A stretch of 64,000 nt of DNA, taken from Brevibacillus aydinogluensis. GTDB lineage: Bacteria > Bacillota > Bacilli > Brevibacillales > Brevibacillaceae. The stretch is taken from assembly GCF_031954365.1 (NCBI RefSeq), contig NZ_JAUSVZ010000016.1. One strand, given 5' to 3'. The notes under the pieces are model-generated. The model had not been told where the DNA came from. It worked only from the letters and a program-made list of their open reading frames with translations, and did no database searches. Positions 7,413 through 16,464 of this stretch are shown here, piece after piece (the stretch's first letter is position 1; the number at the start of each line of letters is the position of its first letter). The translations under genes were made by a program, and so were the position numbers.

Positions 7413-8186
7413 TTAAAATAAGGACAGCTGCCCTGTCCCGTTATCAATGAGTTGAACATCTCCGGCCTTGATCACCATCGGTTGAACTTTCTTACAGCGA
7501 TCTTCTCGGAAACATTTCCCTTGGCCATGGTACTCAAACCGGCCATAGCTCTCTCGGGTAATCTTCTCCACCTTAATGACTTGGCCTGATTTAGACATGA
7601 CATGATCACCAATGCAGATATAATTAGGCTTCGCCTTCTCGTACAATTGTTCTGCAAGAGCTTGATCCCTAAAGCGTAAGAGAAAGGTATCCGGGGAATC
7701 ATACTCGCATCCATTAGGATGCAACAGGATGACTCTGCCATTCTCTTTTCGCAAGACCAACGCCACACAGAAGCTGTACGGAAAGTCGTCCCATACATAC
7801 TGCCCTGGTTCAATATGGTGATCGTAATCGGATGTTTCGGTCACGATCTTCAATTCCTGTGGCCATTGGGCGCCGGTAATGTATCGTTCTGAGCGATCTT
7901 CGTGGTATGGGCTGGTACAGTAAACCGATCCCCTCTCTTCTGTTTGGTGGACAGAAGCGACAATTCCGATCAGTCGCTCGTTCCCCCAGGGGCGCTTGTA
8001 TGTGACAACCATCCCGGGACGAAATTTTTTCACTTCCTTAGCAGCTACCAGTTGTCGGTCCCGTAGGCGCATTGACTCCTGTAGGTCGGCCTTATCGTCT
8101 TCCCAATCTACCTCATCGTCCAGAAGTTCATCTTCGATTTCCATGAAATCCTCATACATGGTATTCAACATGTGTATCCCTCCCAT
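7413..8186 (-). CDS. Unknown 257-aa protein ending in QLSLF
   Basis: The function is not recognised. An acidic N-terminus (EIEDELLDDEVDWEDDKADL) precedes short beta-rich modules of about 50 residues (FRPGMVVTYKRPWGNERLIG, EPGQYVWDDFPYSFC, CIGDHVMSKSGQVIKVEKI) that look like repeated SH3- or KOW-like barrels. The last five residues are QLSLF, a textbook beta-clamp-binding peptide at the usual C-terminal position. It lies directly downstream of the SNF2 helicase gene, which has the same kind of motif. ATG near GGAGGG; a terminator-like hairpin precedes it. Confidence 0.8.
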   Translation of the reverse strand: MGGIHMLNTMYEDFMEIEDELLDDEVDWEDDKADLQESMRLRDRQLVAAKEVKKFRPGMVVTYKRPWGNERLIGIVASVHQTEERGSVYCTSPYHEDRSERYITGAQWPQELKIVTETSDYDHHIEPGQYVWDDFPYSFCVALVLRKENGRVILLHPNGCEYDSPDTFLLRFRDQALAEQLYEKAKPNYICIGDHVMSKSGQVIKVEKITRESYGRFEYHGQGKCFREDRCKKVQPMVIKAGDVQLIDNGTGQLSLF

Positions 8187-8191
8187 TCAAA

Positions 8192-8229
8192 ATAGGAAAG
8201 GAGCTAGGCTTGTTGCCCAACTCCTTCCG
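8192..8229 (-). terminator. Terminator-like hairpin between SNF2 helicase and 257-aa gene
   Basis: GGAAAGGAGCTAGGC (from 8195) pairs with GCCCAACTCCTTCC (to 8228), loop TTGTT. On the minus strand it is followed by TTTCCTATTTTG and then the ribosome binding site. Confidence 0.6.
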
Positions 8230-8234
8230 TTTTT

Positions 8235-11200
8235 CTATAGTCCAAAATCAAATTCAAGCTGACCATTGGACACTTTTTTCCGCTTTGGAGCAAACTCCAC
8301 AACCTTTAATTCGTAAAGCTCGAAAAGATCCAGCTGCTCTGCCGACTGATACGTGCTGTGGGAACGCTTCTTATCCCGAGCAGCTTGCAGATCAATAACC
8401 TCGGCTTGTGGTGCAGGCTGTGTGACCTCTTCCTGAGCCAGTACGGGTGGATAGCCGCACAACCTTCTTGTTTCGTTCGCCAAAGCTTCCATCCGTTGTT
8501 TCAAAACCGTTTTGAACTCAGCTTCATTGATGGTTTCCACGCCCTCAATATCCTTTGCGGCAAGTCTCGTCCAGGCTTCGGCCACATCGGAACCAGCGAA
8601 ACAATTGGCTAGGTCGGAGGCCAATGCCGATTGAGAATCCCGGGAATACTGCGCCAGCGCTGATTTATCCAGTCTCCCCTCTACCATCATAGCGTGTCCT
8701 CTGGCAGACATGATCTTGAGGAATTGGGCCATTTGCTGCGTCCCGTTGTAGACCAAATAAAAGACGCGAGCTTCCCGTTCCTGGCCGATCCGCCATGCTC
8801 TACGTGCAGCTTGCCGAACAGTCGAAACCTCATAGTTGAGCTGGTTAAAGATAATCGTAGGCCATGGGAGTAAATCTAATCCCACTTCCACTAATTTCAT
8901 GTTGGTGATAATCACCTTCACGTTTTTGGCTGCCAACTCATCTATGCGTTCTTGTCTTTTATCCGGGCTTGGCTCGTCCAAAATGGTTGCGTCAATACCA
9001 TGAGCTTTCAAAACAGCTTTGGTACGCTCATTCATTCCGTAACTATCGGTGTAGTTATTATAGATAACCACACCGCGTCCTTCAGAAAGCTCCTGCTTGA
9101 CCAGTTTAACCAGCTTGCGTTCCTTTGCGTGATAATAGTCTTCCGCCAATGCTGGGGCCGAAATAACGGTTCCTTTGTCGTCATCATCACACGCACCAAA
9201 CTCTACATACCCCCCGAGATGAGGGGCATCTGCATAGTTGATCGTGCTCGGAATGAACTTCGACCAGGCTCCTTTGACACCCAGCATGGAACGCTTTTTG
9301 CACTCCTCCTGCAGCTGGTTATGGAAAGTGGAGTAGTATTTGCCGTGTTCGCCGTCCATATCAATAAAGATCGGGATTTCTTTCAGCTCCACTAACGGCA
9401 ACCCCATATCTGGCAGTTCCAAAAATCCTGCTTTATGCAGAAGGAATTGAGCCGTTAGTTGTGGAGCAATCCCTGGTTCTTCTGTGGGTTGCTGTTGAAC
9501 ACGTTTCTGGCGGGTTACCCAACCATCGTTTACCTCTTTGATGGTGACAACCTCTTTGAGTTTCCCGTACCTTTCTGCCCATTGAACCATTCCAGTGTTT
9601 CGATCAAACCCCTGGGCAAGTAACGATTTTGCGTCTGTTCTCCAGAGAATTTCTTTGATCGATGTCGATTTGCCGTTCACCAATGTGCCGGTTAATAACA
9701 GATTCCTCTTCGCGGCGCCTACCAATTGATGGAGAGCATCACCACGGCCGGAACCATCGGCTTTACATTGATGAACCTCGTCGACGATCAACAGATCAAA
9801 GAATTTCTTCGACTTTTTCAAAACCCGAGAGATGTTTACCCTGGGCTTATTTCTTGTTTCACCACGGCTTTTGACTGCCGGCCGCCATAGCTTACACGAG
9901 CAATCATTGTGGGTACATTCCATAACACGTTGGCTTCGTTTCCATTTCACCTCATAACCTTTCGGCAATCCGTTTGGCAGGAGCGAATGGGTTTGCAAGG
10001 CATCGTGAATCTCCTGAATGGAAGGCTGAGGGCTCTCAGCGCAGTCGTACCACTGCATCGGGACATATTGCTCCAAATCTTGATCATACCGTTCCAGTGG
10101 CCGGCTACATTCCGGACAATGCCACGCATAATCGTGTTTTGTACCCTTTTTCCGTTTCCATACGCCCGCAAAGTATGGCTCTGATGACAGCTTGGCTCTG
10201 TCTATTCCAACCAACCAGAATTCAAGGCCAGTAGGTTTGTATCCATTTCGAATTTTACAGAGCAAGCGAAGCGCATCCTCACTACTGTTGATGATTTCCG
10301 TTTTCGCATTTACGGTTCCGCCGATCTCCTTTTTCGCCCACTTCGGGATGGTTATGCCCGGGGCAGACAGCAGAACAGCTGTGCCGCGCTTTGCACCATT
10401 TTTCTTACGTGTTTCATGAAGTACATGGGCCACACCAACCGCCTGAATCGATTTTCCGGTCCCCATATCCGCGCAGGTAAATACGCTTTTTTCATGTTTC
10501 AGTGTGTTCACTAGACCCTGTATCATGTGAGCTTGAGCAGGGAATGGAATTCGCTTCATGGTGGCAATAAACGGACTTAGTGGCTTATCTGGCGAATGGC
10601 GCGGTTGTTTCTCATTGAGTTTTTCAGCAAGGATCGTAGCATTAGCCCGTAAATACTCCTGCATGGTCATGCCCTGATGATACTCTCCGCTCACAATTGA
10701 GGGAGGGATCTCTAACCGGCCCGCCTTAATCGCATCACTAACCAGATTTTTCATAGACTCTTCATCAATGCTTAGCTTTACCACTTGAAGGCTGCTCCAC
10801 ATCTGAAATGCTGAGTTATGAATAATCTGTAGTGGCGTGATGTGGTCACGAAGCAAATCATGGTATTCGTTGACCCATTCCCGCGGCATACCAAAACGGG
10901 AAGCCACATGCTCACCGATCGCCTTTTGTAGATCGCCATCCCTAGCAAAGATGTATGCTACAGAGGAATCCTTCGCCTCCTCCAATCCATTGAACGTAGC
11001 GCGCGCATTGAGTACAATACCATGTACTACGTCACCTAGCCCAATTGGCCGCTCAATGCGCCGATATTTATCCTGCAGGGCACGAGCGAACCGCCCCAGA
11101 GATTCAATTTGAACCTCCCTGCCCTCGACAAATCCGGCAGAAACTGCGCGAACCGATGTTTCTAGGCCGACATATGACGCAGCGATAAGATGGTTGCATT

Positions 11201-11282
11201 TACGCTGTGCATCGCGCTCGATTACGGCAAAGTGGAGAACAGCCTCAAAATATCGATCAGATGTGGTCAATGAAATTTTCAC
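8235..11282 (-). CDS. SNF2-family helicase/ATPase, 1015 aa
   Basis: Superfamily 2 DNA translocase. Motif I is ADMGTGKSIQAVGVAHVL (about residues 275-295). Motif II is LLIVDEVHQCK, motif III LLLTGTLVNG, motif V ITNMKLVEVGLDL and motif VI QAARRAWRIGQ, typical of SNF2 proteins. A zinc-binding insert (CPECSRPLERYDQ, then CTHNDCSCKLW) separates motifs I and II. Near the C-terminus EQLDLF is a canonical beta-clamp-binding peptide, followed by QLEFDFGL at the end. It probably remodels or clears protein-DNA complexes at replication or recombination sites while tethered to the clamp. It starts with GTG at 11282 after a weak site. Confidence 0.93.
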   Translation of the reverse strand: MKISLTTSDRYFEAVLHFAVIERDAQRKCNHLIAASYVGLETSVRAVSAGFVEGREVQIESLGRFARALQDKYRRIERPIGLGDVVHGIVLNARATFNGLEEAKDSSVAYIFARDGDLQKAIGEHVASRFGMPREWVNEYHDLLRDHITPLQIIHNSAFQMWSSLQVVKLSIDEESMKNLVSDAIKAGRLEIPPSIVSGEYHQGMTMQEYLRANATILAEKLNEKQPRHSPDKPLSPFIATMKRIPFPAQAHMIQGLVNTLKHEKSVFTCADMGTGKSIQAVGVAHVLHETRKKNGAKRGTAVLLSAPGITIPKWAKKEIGGTVNAKTEIINSSEDALRLLCKIRNGYKPTGLEFWLVGIDRAKLSSEPYFAGVWKRKKGTKHDYAWHCPECSRPLERYDQDLEQYVPMQWYDCAESPQPSIQEIHDALQTHSLLPNGLPKGYEVKWKRSQRVMECTHNDCSCKLWRPAVKSRGETRNKPRVNISRVLKKSKKFFDLLIVDEVHQCKADGSGRGDALHQLVGAAKRNLLLTGTLVNGKSTSIKEILWRTDAKSLLAQGFDRNTGMVQWAERYGKLKEVVTIKEVNDGWVTRQKRVQQQPTEEPGIAPQLTAQFLLHKAGFLELPDMGLPLVELKEIPIFIDMDGEHGKYYSTFHNQLQEECKKRSMLGVKGAWSKFIPSTINYADAPHLGGYVEFGACDDDDKGTVISAPALAEDYYHAKERKLVKLVKQELSEGRGVVIYNNYTDSYGMNERTKAVLKAHGIDATILDEPSPDKRQERIDELAAKNVKVIITNMKLVEVGLDLLPWPTIIFNQLNYEVSTVRQAARRAWRIGQEREARVFYLVYNGTQQMAQFLKIMSARGHAMMVEGRLDKSALAQYSRDSQSALASDLANCFAGSDVAEAWTRLAAKDIEGVETINEAEFKTVLKQRMEALANETRRLCGYPPVLAQEEVTQPAPQAEVIDLQAARDKKRSHSTYQSAEQLDLFELYELKVVEFAPKRKKVSNGQLEFDFGL

Positions 11283-11317
11283 GTGGTCGCCCTGATCCTA
11301 TCATGGCACCCAGGGAA

Positions 11318-11346
11318 ATACCCTGAGTAGCAATGATACTCAGGGC
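11318..11346 (-). terminator. Leader hairpin before the SNF2 helicase gene
   Basis: CCCTGAGTA (11321-11329) pairs perfectly with TACTCAGGG (11337-11345). The tail is only weakly U-rich. It stands within the 5' leader, about 40 bases before the GTG start. Confidence 0.55.
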
Positions 11347-11444
11347 TTTCCCCCTTTCTTTTGAACCTGATATTATTCAGAGCTTAAACAAGAAAAGGAT
11401 GAGGCGTAGGCGTACCAGCCACCTATTCATCTGCGTCCCTTTCC

Positions 11445-12308
11445 TTACTCCAGATCAAAAACGCCTTCTCTGGTGAAAACGCGAACGATGGATTTAAAAT
11501 GTTTAATCGTCACTTCTCCCGTTTTCTTACCGTCCTCATCAAACTTGTCCGAAGTTTCCTCAATTTTCTTGGTTACACCGACAAGTAAATGATTTCCCAT
11601 GTTCCCTCCTACCGCACCCGCAGCAATTGCTATCGCATAATGGGTTGGCTTCAGTGGAAGAACGGGGTTTTTCAGCTCCGCGTTGCGTGAGCTAGATGGC
11701 AAAAACCATTCTTGAACGGTCTGGAAGAGTGGCGATGTTTCAATGTCTTTGGTAAGTTCTTCAATCCGCAGTTTGCCGGCCCGGAATAGTTGTACCGGTT
11801 CCGGGGACGGATTGATTGAAAACGTGATGCCGTCCTCGGTATCCAGGCTTGGCAATACCTCCGGTCCTAGTTGGGCAATATCCCTCAGATATTTGGCCGT
11901 CTTCTTTCTTTCGTCCGGATCGGGACGGTGAAATTGTGCAAAGACCACTACTTGCTTGAAAACGGGATAGTTTTCATCTGTAAACCGATACACCTTGATG
12001 TTTGAAAAACGAGTGGCTAGAAGTAACGCGGCATCCTCCAGGACGTATTGAGGGATGCAAAATATTAATAATGCCCCCTTCAAAAGTACGTTTGTAGACT
12101 GGTTGGTTAGCCGGCGTAGAAAGCTAGTTTCCACCCTTTCGGCAAAACCATCGTCATACGGAGGATTGAGGTAAAGAACAGAAAACTTATCTTCTGTCCT
12201 CACATTCTCATAGCCGTCCTGTAAGACATGATCGAGAATGTTCGCTGCTTCCGCAGCCCGTTCTTTCTCTAGTTCAACACCATAGGTAATCGGCGTGCAA
12301 TCCGGAGA
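11445..12308 (-). pseudogene. DNA methyltransferase-like gene, 3' fragment cut by IS21
   Basis: This is the C-terminal 286 codons of an N6-adenine methyltransferase-like protein (resembling DUF6094 plasmid proteins). It includes YGVELEKERAAEAA and the catalytic-type motif LYLNPPYDD. The SAM-binding motif (DPCCGKG) is in the other fragment at 14515-14686. IS21 (12309-14514) with a GAGA target duplication separates them. Joining the flanks restores one reading frame across ALRS-PDCTPITYG, giving about 343 aa. The open frame now begins at an ATG inside the IS end (12365), so a chimaeric protein lacking motif I could still be made. Confidence 0.88.
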
Positions 12309-12397
12309 TGTGAAGATCAGCGATAAAATCCCCAATAGAATCGGTTGAAAATTCCCCATTTTCATCGCAGACTCTCTCCTTGGAGGAGAGAGAAATT

Positions 12398-13639
12398 ATG
12401 GTAAAGAATGGGGAGTTTTACATGATTCACGAGATGAGGAAACGTGGCATGAGTATTACTCGGATCGCGCAGGAAATGGGGAGGGATCGAAAAACCATTC
12501 GTAAGTGGCTAAACAAGAAGGAACCTGAATCCTATCAGCGAAAGGTCACTCGTCTCGGCAAGCTGGATCCGTTCAAGGATTACGTTCGCCGCCGAATGGA
12601 GGAAGGTTGCCTGAATGCGAGAGTTATCCTGGAAGAAATCAAGGCAAAAGGGTATACCGGTGGGATTACCACTCTGCGAGTCTTCATGAAACCGTTCCGG
12701 CCCACCGTCATCAGCAAAACCACCGTCCGATTTGAAACAGATCCCGGATACCAAGCCCAAGTCGATTGGGGACGGTTTACGGTGGACTGGCACGGCAAAC
12801 CAAAACGGCTCTATGCGTTTGTCATGGTCCTCAGCTATTCTCGCATGATGTATCTGGAGTTCACTGAAGATGAGAAGTTGGATACGCTCATCAGTTGTCA
12901 CCATCGGGCTTTTGAGTATTTTGGAGGGGGTACGGAGGTGATGCTGTACGACAACATGAAGACCGTTGTGAAAGACAGAGATGAACAGGGCCATCCCGTC
13001 TGGAATGAGCGTTTTTCCCGATTTGCCAGCCACCACGGCTTCCTTCTTACGAGCTGCCGGCCCTATCGCGCTCGCACTAAAGGAAAGGTCGAAAACGGAA
13101 TTGGCTATGTTCGCAAGAACTTTTGGCCGCGAGTTCGGGAATTCAAGGGAGTAGACGATCTGAATCGTCAAGCTCGTGAGTGGCTAAATCAAGTGGCCAA
13201 CGTGAGGATTCATGGAACCACGCACGTCAGGCCGGTTGACCGCTGGCATGAGGAAAAGCTGAAACCCATGAACCCAACGCCGTTTGCGGTCGTCGACCGT
13301 CATGCTCGGAAGGTATCAGCCGACTGCCTGGTATCGTTTGAGGCCAACCGTTACTCCGTTCCCTTCCGTTTTATGGGGCAAATCGTGCATGTCCAGGACG
13401 ACAAGAACGGACGCATCCGGATTTACAGTGGAGACACACTCATCGCTGAACATCCCAAGGCCGTCCAAAAAGGGCAGCTGGTCATCAACAAAAAGCACTT
13501 CGAAGGACTGCGCCCAACCGGTCAACATCGAGTTCCTGCCCCAATGCCCAAACTTGTTGACCGACCAGCCCCTGAAGTGCTGGAACGAAACTTATCCGTG
13601 TATGAACAATTCCTCGACGAGGCGGTGAGGCTCCAATGA
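12398..13639 (+). CDS. istA: IS21 transposase IstA
   Basis: DDE transposase of the IS21 family, catalysing strand transfer. The N-terminal HTH is MIHEMRKRGMSITRIAQEMG followed by RKTIRKWL. The catalytic core shows AQVDWGRF (first Asp), MLYDNMKT (second Asp) and KGKVENGIGYVRKNFW (Glu). The C-terminal beta-barrel region includes VSFEANRYSVPF. The ATG at 12398 follows GGAGGAGAG; an in-frame TTG at 12380 overlaps that site and is less likely. The stop overlaps the istB start by four bases (ATGA), a translational coupling typical of the family. Confidence 0.93.
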   Translation: MVKNGEFYMIHEMRKRGMSITRIAQEMGRDRKTIRKWLNKKEPESYQRKVTRLGKLDPFKDYVRRRMEEGCLNARVILEEIKAKGYTGGITTLRVFMKPFRPTVISKTTVRFETDPGYQAQVDWGRFTVDWHGKPKRLYAFVMVLSYSRMMYLEFTEDEKLDTLISCHHRAFEYFGGGTEVMLYDNMKTVVKDRDEQGHPVWNERFSRFASHHGFLLTSCRPYRARTKGKVENGIGYVRKNFWPRVREFKGVDDLNRQAREWLNQVANVRIHGTTHVRPVDRWHEEKLKPMNPTPFAVVDRHARKVSADCLVSFEANRYSVPFRFMGQIVHVQDDKNGRIRIYSGDTLIAEHPKAVQKGQLVINKKHFEGLRPTGQHRVPAPMPKLVDRPAPEVLERNLSVYEQFLDEAVRLQ

Positions 13640-14421
13640 TTGGGCTGCAAGAACGTCTTGAGGATGCCTTCCACCAATTCGGATGGACTCGCATTCCCGA
13701 GGTGCTTCACCACCACGCCGAAGAAGCTTCCAAACACAATATATCGTATCTGGAATTTCTGGACAAGCTGCTGCAGGAGGAGTTGGCGGCAAAATGGGAT
13801 CGGTATATCCGGACCCGGACACGTCTAGCCAACTTGCCCTTTCACAAGACCCTGGATCAATTCGACTTTCGTTTCCAACCATCCATCGATGAACGGCGAA
13901 TCCGGGATCTGGCGACCCTTCGGTTTATCGAGCACCAGGAGAATCTCATTTTCCTCGGCCCGCCCGGTGTGGGGAAAACACATTTGGCCGTTGCACTGGC
14001 TTTGGAGGCGATTAAGCAGCGGTATACGGTGTATTTTACAACCGCCCATGATCTCGTGCAAACGCTTCAGCAGGCCGATCAGAACCATACGATCAAACAA
14101 AAAATTCGCATGTACACCAAGCCGCGTCTGTTGATCATCGATGAGATCGGCTATCGCAAGATGGACGAACCGGCAGCCCATTTCTTCTTCCAAATCATCT
14201 CCGAACGATACGAGACCGGCTCTATCATCCTGACTTCCAACAAGTCGTATGGTTCATGGGGAGAAATCTTTGGAGACTCTATACTGGCCACAGCCATCCT
14301 GGATCGTTTGCTGCATCATTCCACCACAATCAATATCAAGGGGGAAAGTTACCGCATCAAAGAAAAGAAAAAGGCGGGTTTCTTCCGACCAGAAGGGCAT
14401 GAAGAACACCCAAAGGAGTAG
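13636..14421 (+). CDS. istB: IS21 helper ATPase IstB
   Basis: AAA+ ATPase related to DnaC/DnaA, assisting IstA in target selection. Walker A is LGPPGVGKTHLAVALA (about residues 110-125), Walker B is LLIIDEIGY, and ILTSNKSYGSWGEIFGD is the usual IstB sensor region. The N-terminal helical part precedes ARTLARLPFHKTL-like sequence (here ANLPFHKTLDQFDF). 261 aa, full length. It overlaps istA. Confidence 0.95.
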   Translation: MIGLQERLEDAFHQFGWTRIPEVLHHHAEEASKHNISYLEFLDKLLQEELAAKWDRYIRTRTRLANLPFHKTLDQFDFRFQPSIDERRIRDLATLRFIEHQENLIFLGPPGVGKTHLAVALALEAIKQRYTVYFTTAHDLVQTLQQADQNHTIKQKIRMYTKPRLLIIDEIGYRKMDEPAAHFFFQIISERYETGSIILTSNKSYGSWGEIFGDSILATAILDRLLHHSTTINIKGESYRIKEKKKAGFFRPEGHEEHPKE

Positions 14422-14514
14422 TCCTTGTTTCCGCCCCCTAAGGGGCGTATAAAATAACTCTTACTGGGGAATTTTCGATTGATTTTTTTGAGGAGCTTTC
14501 TTTTGATCTTGACA

Positions 14515-14686
14515 GAGAACGTAAGGCGTCAGCGAGAATTCGCAAAGCTGCTCCCTTACCACAACAAGGATCGTACAGGTTGATCATTCCAGCCCCCTGA
14601 ACAGAAAGCCTGGAAGCTATCAACCTCATCTCCTTTTCCGGGGTAGCATAGTAACCACCTTTGCTTTCTGAAGCGATACGAGCCAT
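14515..14686 (-). pseudogene. DNA methyltransferase-like gene, 5' fragment cut by IS21
   Basis: The first 57 codons of the split methyltransferase. GGYYATPEKEMRLIASRL is followed by the SAM-binding motif LYDPCCGKGAALRILADAL. The frame runs on into the IS right end and stops near 14438. The start ATG follows AGAAGGG. Upstream lies a hairpin resembling the one before the DndC-like gene. Without the NPPY half this fragment cannot be a working enzyme. Confidence 0.85.
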
Positions 14687-14714
14687 ACTTTGCCCTTCTC
14701 ACAGCTATGCGAAG

Positions 14715-14756
14715 GGAAGACCCCTCCGCAAAAAAACTGCAGAAGGGCTCCCTCCC
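14715..14756 (-). promoter_or_regulatory. Leader hairpin similar to that of the DndC-like gene
   Basis: CCCCTCCGC, an A-rich loop, CTGCAGAAGGGCTCCCTCCC. The same order of blocks occurs at 7364-7402. It lies 30-70 bases upstream of the methyltransferase start. Confidence 0.45.
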
Positions 14757-14768
14757 TTCAATCTTTAG

Positions 14769-14942
14769 TTATTCAATCATCATCTTCCAGTCCTTATTGC
14801 ATTCTGCCCAATCTTCATACTCTCGATGACGCTTAGCATGACGATAATATATGACTGGCTTCTGTGAATCTTTGTGTCGTAACTTCATAGCTAAATCATT
14901 AGACTCAATGACTTCGTATTGAGAGAAATCAAAATCTTTCAT
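14769..14942 (-). CDS. Small unknown protein, 57 aa
   Basis: Starts MKDFDFSQYEVIESND and ends YEDWAECNKDWKMMIE. Charged and soluble, no recognised domain. ATG preceded by AAGGTG at good spacing. A strong terminator-like hairpin (14976-15013) ends only about 20 bases before the ribosome binding site, the same arrangement as at other genes of this block. Confidence 0.7.
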   Translation of the reverse strand: MKDFDFSQYEVIESNDLAMKLRHKDSQKPVIYYRHAKRHREYEDWAECNKDWKMMIE

Positions 14943-14975
14943 GCCTTAACACCTTCCTATTTTTTAATGTCAAAT

Positions 14976-15013
14976 AAAAAAAGGGCGTATCCCCTCCGAG
15001 AAACGCCCTTTTT
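14976..15013 (-). terminator. Terminator-like leader hairpin before the 57-aa gene
   Basis: AAGGGCGT (14981-14988) pairs with ACGCCCTT (15003-15010), with seven U on the minus strand, then TATTTGACATTAAAAA and the ribosome binding site. Confidence 0.75.
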
Positions 15014-15039
15014 ATTACACCCTATCCTCTACACGAATG

Positions 15040-15205
15040 GGTTCCTCTCCTTTCTTTCCGTTCTACAAGCCCTCTGCTTTCGTATGAGAGCAGTTTAAGT
15101 GTTCCCCCAATATTCACCCCAACATGAACATATACACTTAAATGGGCTGTATACATCCAGACTAGAGGTGAACCGAATTCATTGCAGTGATGGGTTTGGT
15201 TTTTA
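15040..15205 (-). other. Gene-free segment with hairpins after dnaN
   Basis: There is no open frame with a credible start. On the minus strand TTTAAGTGT/ACACTTAAA (15142-15134 with 15102-15094) closes a long arm, and CTGCT/AGCAG forms another hairpin next to it. It may be a processed leader for the 57-aa gene. It does not show the conserved elements of RNA copies A-C. Confidence 0.4.
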
Positions 15206-15210
15206 GCATA

Positions 15211-16353
15211 TCAAAGAATACGTACAGGTAGTACCAAGGCTATAACGCTATTGTCATCAGTAGGTTCGATAATAAATGGAGCCAATGGACCTGTACCCAA
15301 TACGCGAATTTCTTTGGAAGTGACTTGCTTGAGAGCATCATGCAGCAACTTCACATTCATGGCAAATTTGATTTCCTCGCCCTCGATGTCACCAAGAAAA
15401 ACCTGTTCCTTTGCCTTTCCGATCTCTGAGTCGACGCCTTTGATCGTGAGGTTAGGAATTCCCTGGTTGGAGAGTTCCATGTGGCAAACACGGTTTTTTG
15501 TTTCTTGCACCAGAATGTTAATCCGTTCCAGTGCGCCAATAAACTCTTCTCGGTTAATCGTAAAGGAGAGGCTGTGGTTTTTTGGAATGATCCTGTCCAC
15601 ATCCGGATAGGTTCCTTCCATCAAGCGTGTTGAAAAGGTAACGGTGCTTGTAATCACACAAAATTCGTGGTCGTTACACTTTACGGTGACTTTGTCCGTC
15701 TCCTCCTTCAGCAATTTGATAATCTCGTTTGCACTATTGGCTGGGATAAGAATGTTTTTGAAGGGTTCAATGTTTTCTTCGATTGATACATTGACCCGAC
15801 TCAGCCGTTTAGCATCTGTTGCTACAAAAGAGAGATGGTGCCCATCCCCTGACAAGCAGATGGATTGTAATACAGGGCGCATATCTTCCCTTGCAGCAGC
15901 ATACAAGGTTCCGAGTCCCTTCACCAGCAGGCTAGGCTCGATCTCAAACGAAATATCAAATGGGCTTGTACCGCGTAGAGGATATTCCTCAACGGGCATT
16001 GTTTTAATTTCAAATGAGCTTTTTCCAGCAGCCAGAGTTATCTCGTTTTCCGTTATCTGCAAAATCAGATCGCCAGAAGGTAGACGTTTTACGATGTCTA
16101 CAAACATCCGACCTGGAACCAAAAACGATACCGGCTCAAAGGCAACTCCTATACCTTTCTCGACCACACGAATCAGGGTATTGCTGTCTGACCCGGTGAT
16201 GGAGATACATTCCCCATCTGCATGGATATGAAGTCCTGTCAGAATGGGAATTACAGTGGATTTGGATACAGCTGCTAACGCCTTTGTAAGCGCTACTCCA
16301 AACCTTTGAGAATCTCTGATTGTGATTTCCTGTTTTGCCATGGTGATTGTCAT
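15211..16353 (-). CDS. dnaN: Plasmid-encoded DNA polymerase III beta subunit (sliding clamp)
   Basis: Sliding clamp, a dimeric ring that tethers polymerases and other factors to DNA. 380 aa, close to the usual 370-380, with three clamp domains. Domain 1 has KALAAVSKSTVIPILTGLHI and ITGSDSNTLIR. The C-terminus ALVLPVRIL matches the family end (LILPVR). The start chosen is MTITMAKQE, behind GAGGAGGA; an upstream ATG lies in a terminator stem and is unlikely. It is preceded by structured RNA B and two terminators. It probably serves plasmid proteins carrying QxxLF peptides at 3.9-11.3 kb. Confidence 0.95.
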   Translation of the reverse strand: MTITMAKQEITIRDSQRFGVALTKALAAVSKSTVIPILTGLHIHADGECISITGSDSNTLIRVVEKGIGVAFEPVSFLVPGRMFVDIVKRLPSGDLILQITENEITLAAGKSSFEIKTMPVEEYPLRGTSPFDISFEIEPSLLVKGLGTLYAAAREDMRPVLQSICLSGDGHHLSFVATDAKRLSRVNVSIEENIEPFKNILIPANSANEIIKLLKEETDKVTVKCNDHEFCVITSTVTFSTRLMEGTYPDVDRIIPKNHSLSFTINREEFIGALERINILVQETKNRVCHMELSNQGIPNLTIKGVDSEIGKAKEQVFLGDIEGEEIKFAMNVKLLHDALKQVTSKEIRVLGTGPLAPFIIEPTDDNSVIALVLPVRIL

Positions 16354-16383
16354 TGAACATTCCTCCTCTTTAGTGTTTAAAAA

Positions 16384-16421
16384 CAAAAAAACCCATCTCA
16401 TGTGTGTGCATGAAATGGGTT
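16384..16421 (-). terminator. Second terminator-like hairpin, directly before dnaN
   Basis: AACCCATCTCATG (16390-16402) pairs with CATGAAATGGGTT (16409-16421), one mismatch, with seven U on the minus strand. About 20 bases then remain to the dnaN ribosome binding site, leaving no space for a promoter. Confidence 0.8.
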
Positions 16422-16464
16422 TAAGAGAACAAGGGTTTATCCCTCGTTGTCTTCAGTTGAAATG

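Larger units (their letters stand above)
12309..14514 (+). mobile_element. IS21-family insertion sequence, 2206 bp
   Basis: A complete element with two overlapping genes (istA, istB) and related ends. The left end begins TGTGAAGATCA and the right end, reverse-complemented, begins TGTCAAGATCA. Over the first 50 bases the two ends agree at most positions and finish with the same GAAAATTCCCCA block (12350-12361 and its partner near 14464-14475). The flanks carry a 4-bp target duplication, GAGA, at 12305-12308 and 14515-14518. The element is intact and sits inside a methyltransferase gene. Confidence 0.93.

Noticed and set aside
12509..13171. 220-codon minus-strand frame
   Set aside because: It lies antisense to istA and follows from istA codon composition; no start signal.
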